A stretch of DNA of 37,596 bases from Actinomyces sp. (GTDB taxonomy: Bacteria > Actinomycetota > Actinomycetes > Actinomycetales > Actinomycetaceae). Below, one piece after another: positions 17,739-24,617 of the stretch; positions within the stretch are counted from its first letter, which is position 1; every line of letters begins with the position of its first letter. The position numbers and the translations under genes were made by a program. Under the pieces are notes generated by a model. It did no database searches. It was not told where the DNA came from and was given only the letters and a program-made list of their open reading frames with translations. The DNA lies in assembly GCF_030530635.1 (NCBI RefSeq), contig NZ_JAUMUL010000031.1:1-37596 (forward strand), written 5' to 3'.

Positions 17739-17823
17739 GCTCCTTACCCATCACGGGTGACCAAATGGTGACGATCCTACGCGGACGTGATATCGGATGG
17801 TAGCCTGCCTTGCGGATGAGTCT

Positions 17824-18113
17824 CCTTCACCACCCTGGTGCTGGCGTAGCTGTTCAACACCGTCAACTCCCGCTCCGAGACGGTCTCCGCCTTCAGTCAC
17901 CTGCTGGTCAACAAGTGGCTGTGGGGGGCGATCGCCCTGGGCGTGGTGCTGCAGGTGGCGGTGGTGGAGGTGCCGTTCCTGCAGGCGGCCTTCTCCACGG
18001 CGAGCCTGGACCTGACGCACTGGGCGGTCGCGGTGGCCATGGCCTCACTGGTGCTGTGGGTGGATGAGCTGCGCAAACTGGTGCGCAGGGCGCGGCTGCG
18101 CGCCACCGCGTGA
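17824..18113 (+). pseudogene. Duplicated 3' fragment of the P-type ATPase gene
   Basis: Positions 17824-18100 repeat 7335-7611 with 6 mismatches and no gaps, corresponding to about the last 92 codons of the ATPase. One change turns a CAG codon into TAG, so the fragment also carries an internal stop. After 18100 the sequence diverges and the frame ends at TGA 18111-18113. There is no start, phosphorylation site or promoter. It is the right-hand copy of the direct repeat and stops 4 bp before the stop codon of the convergent MFS gene. Confidence 0.93.
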
Positions 18114-18117
18114 GGAG

Positions 18118-19437
18118 TCAGCCCAGCCCGGGCAGGCCGACGACGGCGCGGGGGCGACCGCCCAGCGCGCGCAAGCCACTGCGGTAGGCCAGCGCCACGC
18201 ACCATACGAAGATCACCAGCGCCACTTGCACCGAACGCGACCAGCCGACGTCGGGCATGACCACTACGGCCACCCCGGCCGCGACACACTCGGCGGTGTT
18301 GAACAGGACGTCGTAGATGGAGAAGGCGCGGCCGCGGTAGGCATCGGCGGTGTCTGCCTGGACGATGGTGTCCACGGCGATCTTTGCACCCTGCACCCCC
18401 ACGCCGAAGATGAAAATCCCGACAGTCATGAGGGTCTGCTGGTAGGTGGCCACCAGCAGGAGCTGCCCGATGCTGCCACCGAGCAGGCATATGACGATCC
18501 AGGCCGACGGCGTTACGCGCTCGTGCGCCAAGGGGGTGAGCACCACCGCCAGGCCATGGCCGGCGATCATGGCGCCCATCAGGGTGGCGAAGACGGCGAG
18601 TCCCGTATCGGCGTCCTCGGGAGCGGCGAGCAGATTGCGGGCGGTGAGGATCATAGTGATCACCTGCATGCCGTACACGAAGCGGTGCAGCGCCATGGTG
18701 GTCAAAGCCAGCCCGGGGGTTCCGCGGCGCACCAGATAGCGCACCGCGTTGACGAGGTCACCCGCGGTGGCCGCGAGCGCGGCGCCGAGTCCGTCGTCGG
18801 CGGGCTTGTCCGGGCCGAGCTGCCCGGCGCCCAGACGGGTGACGACGCCTGCGGCCAGCAGGTACAGGACCATGGCGGTCAACAGGCTGGCGGTGTCCTG
18901 GGCGGTTCCGGCCGGTAACGCCAGGCGCAGTATGAAGCCGATGACGGCGCCGAGCGCGGTGGCCGCACCGCCCAGTGTGGGCACGATCGAGTTGGCGGTC
19001 AGCAGCCGCCGACGGTCGATGATCTGCGGCAGTCCCGCGGACAGCACGGATAGCAGGAAGCGGTTGACGCCGAGGGCCACCAGCACCAGTACATAGACGG
19101 CGGGGCCGACTCCCCCGGCGCGCAGCGCCAGTGTGGTCAGTGCGATGATTCCGGCGCGCGCCAGGTTGCCGTACAGGAGGGTCTGGCGGCGGCGCCAACG
19201 ATCGATGAATGGGCCGGTGAAGGGGCCGACGACGCTGAATGGCAGCAGCATGACCACCAGTGCCGCGGCCACGCCGGCGGCACTGGTCATGTTCTGCGGT
19301 TGGAAGAAGAACAGGGTGGCCAGGCCGGCCTGCACCATGCCGTCGCCGGTCTGCGAGACGAGCCGGACGCCGAGCAGGGTCCGGAAGGCCGGTACGGAGG
19401 AGAGGTCCTTGAGGTCGTCGGTCAGGCGCATGGGCAT
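18118..19437 (-). CDS. MFS transporter (drug-exporter-like, about 12 TM)
   Basis: This is a 439-residue major facilitator protein. The typical motif after TM2 is GPFTGPFIDRWRRRQTLLYGNLARA, resembling the conserved GxxxDRxGRR loop. About ten to twelve hydrophobic stretches are visible, and the C-terminus is short and basic. It resembles MFS efflux proteins of the MefA/enterobactin-exporter type, but the substrate is unknown. The start MPMRLTDD at 19437 has a GGAAGG site; an ATG at 19449 is an alternative. It is divergent from the GPH transporter. A decayed copy of its 3' end lies at 15289-15456. Confidence 0.85.
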   Translation of the reverse strand: MPMRLTDDLKDLSSVPAFRTLLGVRLVSQTGDGMVQAGLATLFFFQPQNMTSAAGVAAALVVMLLPFSVVGPFTGPFIDRWRRRQTLLYGNLARAGIIALTTLALRAGGVGPAVYVLVLVALGVNRFLLSVLSAGLPQIIDRRRLLTANSIVPTLGGAATALGAVIGFILRLALPAGTAQDTASLLTAMVLYLLAAGVVTRLGAGQLGPDKPADDGLGAALAATAGDLVNAVRYLVRRGTPGLALTTMALHRFVYGMQVITMILTARNLLAAPEDADTGLAVFATLMGAMIAGHGLAVVLTPLAHERVTPSAWIVICLLGGSIGQLLLVATYQQTLMTVGIFIFGVGVQGAKIAVDTIVQADTADAYRGRAFSIYDVLFNTAECVAAGVAVVVMPDVGWSRSVQVALVIFVWCVALAYRSGLRALGGRPRAVVGLPGLG

Positions 19438-19604
19438 AGCCTTCCGCATGCGCGGTCCGACGGCAGTGAGGGTTCGGTGTGAGATCGGGTCGGGAGCGCG
19501 GCGGTGCCCGCGTCGACGTCGCGTGGTGGGTCAGCGGCAGGATCGGCCCGCGAGGGCGGCGGCGCCCGGCACCTCACCGTCGAGTGCCTACGTAGCGGGC
19601 ACGC

Positions 19605-19633
19605 TTGACAGTCCGCCGTCCGGCCCTTAATCT
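19605..19633 (+). promoter_or_regulatory. Near-consensus sigma70 promoter of the GPH transporter gene
   Basis: TTGACA (19605-19610), a 17-bp spacer and TAATCT (19628-19633) form a strong promoter. The predicted transcription start near 19640 lies against the palindrome at 19643-19660, which is the position expected for TetR repression. Confidence 0.8.
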
Positions 19634-19642
19634 ACCGATCGT

Positions 19643-19660
19643 ACTTACTAAGTAGTAAGT
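19643..19660. promoter_or_regulatory. TetR-type operator ACTTACTA-AG-TAGTAAGT
   Basis: This is a perfect 8-bp inverted repeat around a 2-bp centre, just downstream of the -10 box of the GPH transporter promoter. Its core TTACTA-NN-TAGTA recurs upstream of GH42 (26794-26807). The likely ligand-responsive regulator is the TetR protein encoded at 21077. Confidence 0.75.
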
Positions 19661-19706
19661 AACCGTCTTTGACGAACATAGCCGTTCGATGAAAGGACTA
19701 ACGCAC

Positions 19707-21014
19707 GTGGCACAGCAGCCCGCGTCCCCCGCCGAGGAAGACGCCTCGGTCCCATCCAACCTCGCGCCCGACACCGGCCTGCCCCTCGACCGTGGCGCCA
19801 TGGTGCGCTTCGGGGCGGGATTCCTTTTGATCTCGGTCCTGTGGGCAGTGGGACTGAGCATCATCGCCTCCGTCCTACTGCCACAGCGCCTCAAGGACCT
19901 CGGTGTTGACAACCCCGATGCGCTCCTCGGCACCATCAACGCCATCACAGCCGTGGTATCCCTGGTTTCCAACCTGGTCTTCGGCAACTTCTCCGACCGG
20001 ACCCGTTCACGCTTCGGCCGCCGCACTCCCTGGGTCGTCTGGGGAGGAATCATCGGCGGAGTCACGCTCTTCGCCGTTGGCGTCATCGGCAACACCAAGC
20101 TGCTGACGCTCGACTACTGCCTGTGCATGGTCGGCCTGAACATGATGCTCGCTCCGGCCGTGGCGGTACTGTCCGACCGCGTACCCGAGTCCATCCGCGG
20201 CACCATGTCGACCTTCTGGGGCGTAGGCGCGGCGATGGGCTACCCGCTCGGTGCGATCATCGGCGCCTCCTTCATCACCGCAGGCTCGGCCGCCACCTCG
20301 GGCTTCGTCGTCGGCGGCATCCTCATGGGGATCTCCGGCATCGTGGCCGTGGCACTGTGGCCCCGGGAACGCTCGGCCGCCGACCTGCCGCCGGCCGGCC
20401 AGTCCCTGGCCGACCTGGCCCGCTCATTCATTCCGCCCACCCGCGGTGCCAGTGACTTCTACAAGGCGTTCTTCGGACGCTTCACCATGCTGATCTCCTA
20501 TCAGATGATCAACGCCTACCAGCTGTACATCATCCAGGATTATCTGGACCTGTCCACCGGTCAGGTCGCCTCCACCGTGGCGGTCACCAACACCATCATC
20601 CTGGTGGTGAGCCTTGCCGGCGGATTCCTCGGCGGGCCGCTGTCAGACCTGCTGCACCGGCGCAAGGTACCGGTAGTCATGGCCTCGCTGTGCTTCGCCC
20701 TGGGTGTGGCGATGCCCTGGATCATGCCGACGACGACGGGCATGTACCTGTTCGCCTTCATTGCCGGCTTCGGCTACGCCGTGTACGGCTCAGTCGATCA
20801 GGCCCTGAACGTGGACGTGCTGCCCAACCCCGAGACCGCGGGCAAGGACCTGGGCATACTCAACATGTCCACCACCTTCGGCCAGATGTGCGGTCCGATC
20901 ATCACCTCCTTCGTGGTCACGCACACCGGAAGCTACTCGCTGGTGTTCCCGATATCCATCGCCTGCGCAGTGATCGGCTGCTTCTCGATCCTGGCGATCC
21001 GCAAGGTGCGCTGA
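19707..21014 (+). CDS. GPH-family (glycoside-pentoside-hexuronide) sugar:cation symporter
   Basis: This is a protein of about 435 residues with 12 predicted membrane segments. The loop FSDRTRSRFGRRTPWVVWGG after TM2 is typical of GPH carriers, which include lactose and melibiose symporters. I chose the GTG at 19707 because GAAAGGA lies 10 nt before it; an in-frame ATG at 19689 (6 codons earlier) overlaps that site. An N-terminal polar stretch of about 30 residues precedes TM1. The neighbours GH42 and GH30, plus the shared operator, suggest it imports a galactoside or related oligosaccharide. It is regulated by the operator at 19643. Confidence 0.88.
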   Translation: MAQQPASPAEEDASVPSNLAPDTGLPLDRGAMVRFGAGFLLISVLWAVGLSIIASVLLPQRLKDLGVDNPDALLGTINAITAVVSLVSNLVFGNFSDRTRSRFGRRTPWVVWGGIIGGVTLFAVGVIGNTKLLTLDYCLCMVGLNMMLAPAVAVLSDRVPESIRGTMSTFWGVGAAMGYPLGAIIGASFITAGSAATSGFVVGGILMGISGIVAVALWPRERSAADLPPAGQSLADLARSFIPPTRGASDFYKAFFGRFTMLISYQMINAYQLYIIQDYLDLSTGQVASTVAVTNTIILVVSLAGGFLGGPLSDLLHRRKVPVVMASLCFALGVAMPWIMPTTTGMYLFAFIAGFGYAVYGSVDQALNVDVLPNPETAGKDLGILNMSTTFGQMCGPIITSFVVTHTGSYSLVFPISIACAVIGCFSILAIRKVR

Positions 21015-21029
21015 AACCCTCCTCGCCCG

Positions 21030-21064
21030 CGGCCGGTCGGCGCCTCGATCGCACCGACCGGCCG
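21030..21064 (+). terminator. Hairpin between the GPH transporter and tetR-type gene
   Basis: An 11-bp inverted repeat (CGGCCGGTCGG / CCGACCGGCCG) with a 13-nt loop fills the 62-bp gap between the two genes. It lacks a T-tract, so it may attenuate rather than end transcription, or lower the regulator-to-transporter ratio. Confidence 0.55.
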
Positions 21065-21076
21065 TAGAATCGGACC

Positions 21077-21718
21077 ATGCCGCCGTCCTCAGCTAAACGC
21101 CATCGCATGACCGCCGCCGAGCGGCGCGAGCAGATCGTGGACGTCGCCACCGAGTTGGTGGCCAAGCACGGCTTCAATGGCCTGTCGCTGCAGGAGGTGG
21201 CCGACGCCGTCGGCATCACCCAGGCGGGTCTGCTGCATTACATCGGCACCAAGAACGGCCTGCTGGAGCTACTGCTTTCAGGACGATACGACCGCCAGGG
21301 CACTCCGCAGGACTTCATCGACTCGGGAGACCCGGCCGCCACCCATCCGGACGGTATCAGCCTGCCGGCCTACTTCCGCTACCTGGTGTCCTTAAACGAG
21401 GCCCGCCCGGAGTTGATGGAGCTGTATATGACGCTGGGGGTGGAGGCCACTGACCCGCGCCATCCGGCATACGACTACTTCATCAACCGACCCGACCAGG
21501 TGTGGGACTACTATTCCTCCTTCGCGTGGCGGCTGCCTCCCGAGGTCATGGCGGCAGGCGGCTGGGAGACGATGCGGCCGCTGGTGGAGATGGCGATCGA
21601 GGCGATGGACGGCGCCCAGATCCGCTTCTTCCGCCACCCGTCCATCTCCCTGACCGAGGAGTGGGCGCGCTGGGAGGCGGTGCTCTTCCCCTCCCCAACC
21701 TGGGACGACTACCGCTAG
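21077..21718 (+). CDS. TetR-family transcriptional regulator
   Basis: This is a 213-residue regulator. The N-terminal TetR helix-turn-helix is clear (RREQIVDVATELVAKHGFNG, then LQEVADAVGITQAGLLHYIGTKNGLLELLL). The C-terminal ligand domain is variable, with HPAYDYFINRPDQVWDYY in the middle. It lies 62 bp after the GPH transporter on the same strand. Similar regulators next to GPH carriers and glycosidases in actinobacteria control sugar use. The palindromes at 19643 and 26785-26807 are its candidate sites. The ATG has only a weak ribosome binding site (CGGA); Met11 is an alternative start. Confidence 0.9.
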   Translation: MPPSSAKRHRMTAAERREQIVDVATELVAKHGFNGLSLQEVADAVGITQAGLLHYIGTKNGLLELLLSGRYDRQGTPQDFIDSGDPAATHPDGISLPAYFRYLVSLNEARPELMELYMTLGVEATDPRHPAYDYFINRPDQVWDYYSSFAWRLPPEVMAAGGWETMRPLVEMAIEAMDGAQIRFFRHPSISLTEEWARWEAVLFPSPTWDDYR

Positions 21719-21726
21719 CCGGTCTT

Positions 21727-21799
21727 GCGTTTTCCGACCCCGGGGTACGTTTTACGACCACCCCGGGGTCGTGTAATACACCCCAAAGTCGGAAAACGC
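21727..21799. repeat. Compound inverted/direct repeat (CGTTTTMCGACC units)
   Basis: GCGTTTTCCGAC (21727-21738) pairs with GTCGGAAAACGC (21788-21799). Within it CGTTTTMCGACC occurs twice in direct orientation at 20-bp spacing (21728, 21748), and GACCCCGGGGT (21736) is inverted as ACCCCGGGGTC (21760). It begins 8 bp after the tetR-type stop codon, so it can act as a transcription terminator, but the nested symmetry also suggests a dispersed repeat element. Confidence 0.7.
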
Positions 21800-21898
21800 G
21801 ACGACGACGCAGCCACGCACGGTGAGTGACACGAGATACTTTCTGTCGGTGAGCTTCCAGTACTGGCGCAGCAGCCCCCTCCGAGGAGCCACTGCCAC

Positions 21899-22117
21899 TC
21901 CCTGATCGACGGCGAGTTCACGCTCGAGGAGCGCGACACCGGCCGCACGCGCGTCGTGCATGCCGGCGAGGCCTTCGGCGAATCCATCGGAAACGCCCAC
22001 GCCGAAGTGGTCGTCACCTACGCCGGAGCCGAGGACATCCCGCTGTCCATACCCGCCACTGACACTCATCCTGCCGCGCTCGTCCCCGCCGGACGGAGCC
22101 CTGACACACCCCTGTAA
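21899..22117 (+). pseudogene. Cupin-domain protein remnant
   Basis: The frame ending with TAA at 22115-22117 gives LIDGEFTLEERDTGR, VVHAGEAFGESIGNAHAEVV and VTYAGAEDIPLSIPA. These match the second half of small cupin proteins: the Gly-rich turn, HAGEAF and the terminal strand. Upstream of about 21890 the frame loses similarity and no start is present, so it is read as a 3' remnant. It ends 32 bp before the alpha/beta hydrolase frame. The rest of 21719-22149 holds only the compound repeat. Confidence 0.5.
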
Positions 22118-22149
22118 GTAACACCGCCAAAAGTCGAACGGAGTAAGGC

Positions 22150-22945
22150 ATGCACCCTGAGCAACGACTCATCCCGACAACCGACGGGATTGAACTCGCC
22201 GTCGACGTTCTCGGGCGAGGGCGTCCCATCGTGATCATCCACGGCTCACTTTCAACCGCCGCCCACTGGCAGGCGGTCGCACAGCCCCTGTCCAACCACT
22301 TCACCGTATTCGTGATGAACCGGCGCGGCCACGGGCCAAGCCCGGAAGGGCCGCAGCACTCCCTGGAGCATGAGGTCAAAGACGTTGCTGCCGTGATGGC
22401 CGCGGCCGGCCGAGATGCCGCACTGTTCGGGCATTCCTTCGGGGGAGCCTTGCCCTGGCCTATGCGAGCGCGAAGGGCACTGTGCCGCCCGCCGCGTTGA
22501 TCGTCTACGAACCGGGCATTCGCTTCGATACTCCAACCGGGGACGGCCCCATCCCAGCAGTCGAGGAGCTGCTGCGTGACGGGGACCCGGAAGGCGCGCT
22601 GATCACGGGAATACGCGAGTTCGCCGGGTTCTCCGAGGAGGAGATCGCCGCCGTCCGAAGCCGCCCGGCTGGGCCGAACAAGTGGCGCTCGCCCCCACCT
22701 GGCCCAGGGAGATGCGGGCCATCAACGCACTCGGCGCTTGCCCCGAACGATTCAACCGGATCGCCACAAAGACACTGCTACTCCGAGGTTCCGCGAGCGC
22801 CGCCTGGCTGCGCCGCACGGCCGCCGAAATGGCGCAGGCAACACCGGGCACAAGGCTGACAGACCTTTCCGGGCACGGCCACGCCATCAACACGACAGCC
22901 CCTTCCAACCTGGCGAAAGTCATCCGCTCTTTCCTGCAAGACTGA
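22150..22945 (+). pseudogene. Alpha/beta hydrolase, broken by two frameshifts
   Basis: Joined across three frames this gives a full-size hydrolase of about 265 residues. The first part has GRPIVIIHGS (oxyanion region), the nucleophile elbow FGHSFGG (Ser in GHSFGG) and RRGHGPS. Near 22450 one base is missing and the protein continues in another frame as ALAYASAKG, then VYEPGIRFD. Near 22665 a second base is missing, after which GWAEQVALAPTW and the catalytic-His region LSGHGHAINTTAPS follow to the stop. The elbow and His are otherwise conserved, so decay is recent or the losses are assembly errors. The frame starts with a GGAGTAAGGC site. Confidence 0.8.
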
Positions 22946-23090
22946 GCCCACCCCCGCTTAAGAACCAAACACCCCGGCCCAAGGCACGAGGACTGCTGAT
23001 AGCCAGCCAAGGCCCGTTGCCCCCGCCCGCCCCCACCGCCAACCGCTACCGACACCGCCTTCCTACCTTCGCCCGCACTCCGCGCGCCAC

Positions 23091-24542
23091 TCAGGCCAGC
23101 GGCTTGGGGGCCACCTCCACGTGCTCGGCTGGCACCACCACGGTGACCAGGGAGTCGGCGGGGGCGGTGAAGGACACGTTCTTGCCGCCCACGCCCACCA
23201 CGAATTCCTGCGGAGTGGTCATGTCGTTCTGGGCGGCCACCACCACCGAACCGTCCGGGTTGTGGAAGGCCAGCAGGTTCTCATACCCCGTGTAGGACAG
23301 CGCCGGCACGAAGCGGGCGCCCGGCTGCACGAAGCCGGACAGGTGCCGCAGCACGTAGTACTCGTAGGTGAAGCGGCTCCTGCCGGTTTCGGGGTCCACG
23401 GTCACCAGGGAGTTCTGGCTCCACCCCCAGCGGGAGACGCCCCCCTCGTCCAGGGCCAGGTTCCAGTAGTCGTAGACGCTGGCGCCGTTGTTGAAGTAGT
23501 GGCGCATCATGGTCCAGGCGTAGCGGGCGTAGCGCCAGTCGTTCTTGCCGTCGCCGCACTCCTGCTCGGACTGGTAGATCTTCAGCTCCGGGTGGTTGTG
23601 GTGGATGAAGGGCACGGCCCGCTTACCGTCCCACTGGAAGCCGACGCCGGCGATGTGCGGGCCCACCTCCGGATCGGCCAACACCTTCTCCACCATCGTG
23701 TCATCCGGGCGCTCCATGGTGCCGAAGAAGACCTCCACGCCGCGCTGCTCCATCTGCGGAATCAGGTGCTTCAGGAAGGCGATCAGGCCTTCCGGCGTCC
23801 AGGTGCAGGCGGGGTAGATCTGCGCGGAGTTGAACTCGTTCTGCGGCATGACCATGGAGATGTCGATGCCGCGCTCGGCATAGGCGTCGATGAACTTGCC
23901 GAAGTAGCGCGCGTAGGCGTCCAGCACCTCCTCCGTGAGAATCAGCCCGTCGGTGCCCTCTTCGATCTGGTTGTCCGGGGACAGGCCGTTGTCGAAGTTG
24001 GTCTGCTCACTCATGGGGTTGGGGGCGGCGCAGGCGTAGTGCTTGTTGCGTTTGAACCACGACGGCGGCCCCCAGGGGGAGGCCCACAGGGTCAGGTCGG
24101 GCCGGTGGGCCTTGGCGGCCTGAATGTATGGCACCAGGGTGGCGTCGTCGTGCTCGATGCTGAAGTGCTCCAGGGCGAAGTCGCCGTCTACCTCGTCGTA
24201 GGAGTACCAGTCGGTGGCGAAGTCATTGGCGCCCACCGGCATGCGGCACACGGTGAGGTTGGTGCCTACACCGGGCGCGAAGATCTGCCGCAGCACCTCG
24301 GTGCGCTCGGCCTCGGACAGGCGGGACAGCGCCACCCAGCCGAGTTCGTTGAAGCAGACACCGAAGCCGTCGATCTCCTGGGCGGGCGCGTCCAGCCGCA
24401 GGAAGGCGCCGGGGAAGGTCTGCATGGGCTCGATGGTGACAGGGGTGTCCGGGGTGAACCAGGGGTCGGCCTCGGTGGTGGCGTAGAACTGGAAGCCGGC
24501 GGCTTTGGCAGCGGAGACGTTGGCTGGGCTGGTGTCGGTCAT
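23091..24542 (-). CDS. Glycoside hydrolase family 30 enzyme
   Basis: This 483-residue enzyme is predicted to hydrolyse beta-linked glycosides with retention. The (beta/alpha)8 barrel spans about 45-400 and is followed by the small beta-domain typical of GH30. The acid/base is Glu236 in VMPQNEFNS and the nucleophile is Glu326 in YQSEQECG, matching the SEACVG-type motif of GH30. ASPWGPPSW (154-162) is another family signature. No signal peptide is seen, so it should act in the cytoplasm on imported sugar. AGGAGAACCC precedes the ATG. It lies 75 bp after GH42 on the same strand. GH30 activities include beta-glucosidase, beta-xylosidase and beta-1,6-galactanase; subfamily was not determined. Confidence 0.9.
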   Translation of the reverse strand: MTDTSPANVSAAKAAGFQFYATTEADPWFTPDTPVTIEPMQTFPGAFLRLDAPAQEIDGFGVCFNELGWVALSRLSEAERTEVLRQIFAPGVGTNLTVCRMPVGANDFATDWYSYDEVDGDFALEHFSIEHDDATLVPYIQAAKAHRPDLTLWASPWGPPSWFKRNKHYACAAPNPMSEQTNFDNGLSPDNQIEEGTDGLILTEEVLDAYARYFGKFIDAYAERGIDISMVMPQNEFNSAQIYPACTWTPEGLIAFLKHLIPQMEQRGVEVFFGTMERPDDTMVEKVLADPEVGPHIAGVGFQWDGKRAVPFIHHNHPELKIYQSEQECGDGKNDWRYARYAWTMMRHYFNNGASVYDYWNLALDEGGVSRWGWSQNSLVTVDPETGRSRFTYEYYVLRHLSGFVQPGARFVPALSYTGYENLLAFHNPDGSVVVAAQNDMTTPQEFVVGVGGKNVSFTAPADSLVTVVVPAEHVEVAPKPLA

Positions 24543-24617
24543 GGGTTCTCCTAATGGCGGGGATTTTGTGCTTCGTTGCGATTGGTTGGCGGCGTTTCGC
24601 CGCTGTCAGTGGCCCGC

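Noticed and set aside
23121..24554. A 477-codon open frame on the plus strand
   Set aside because: It is antisense to the GH30 gene and has shadow-type composition.
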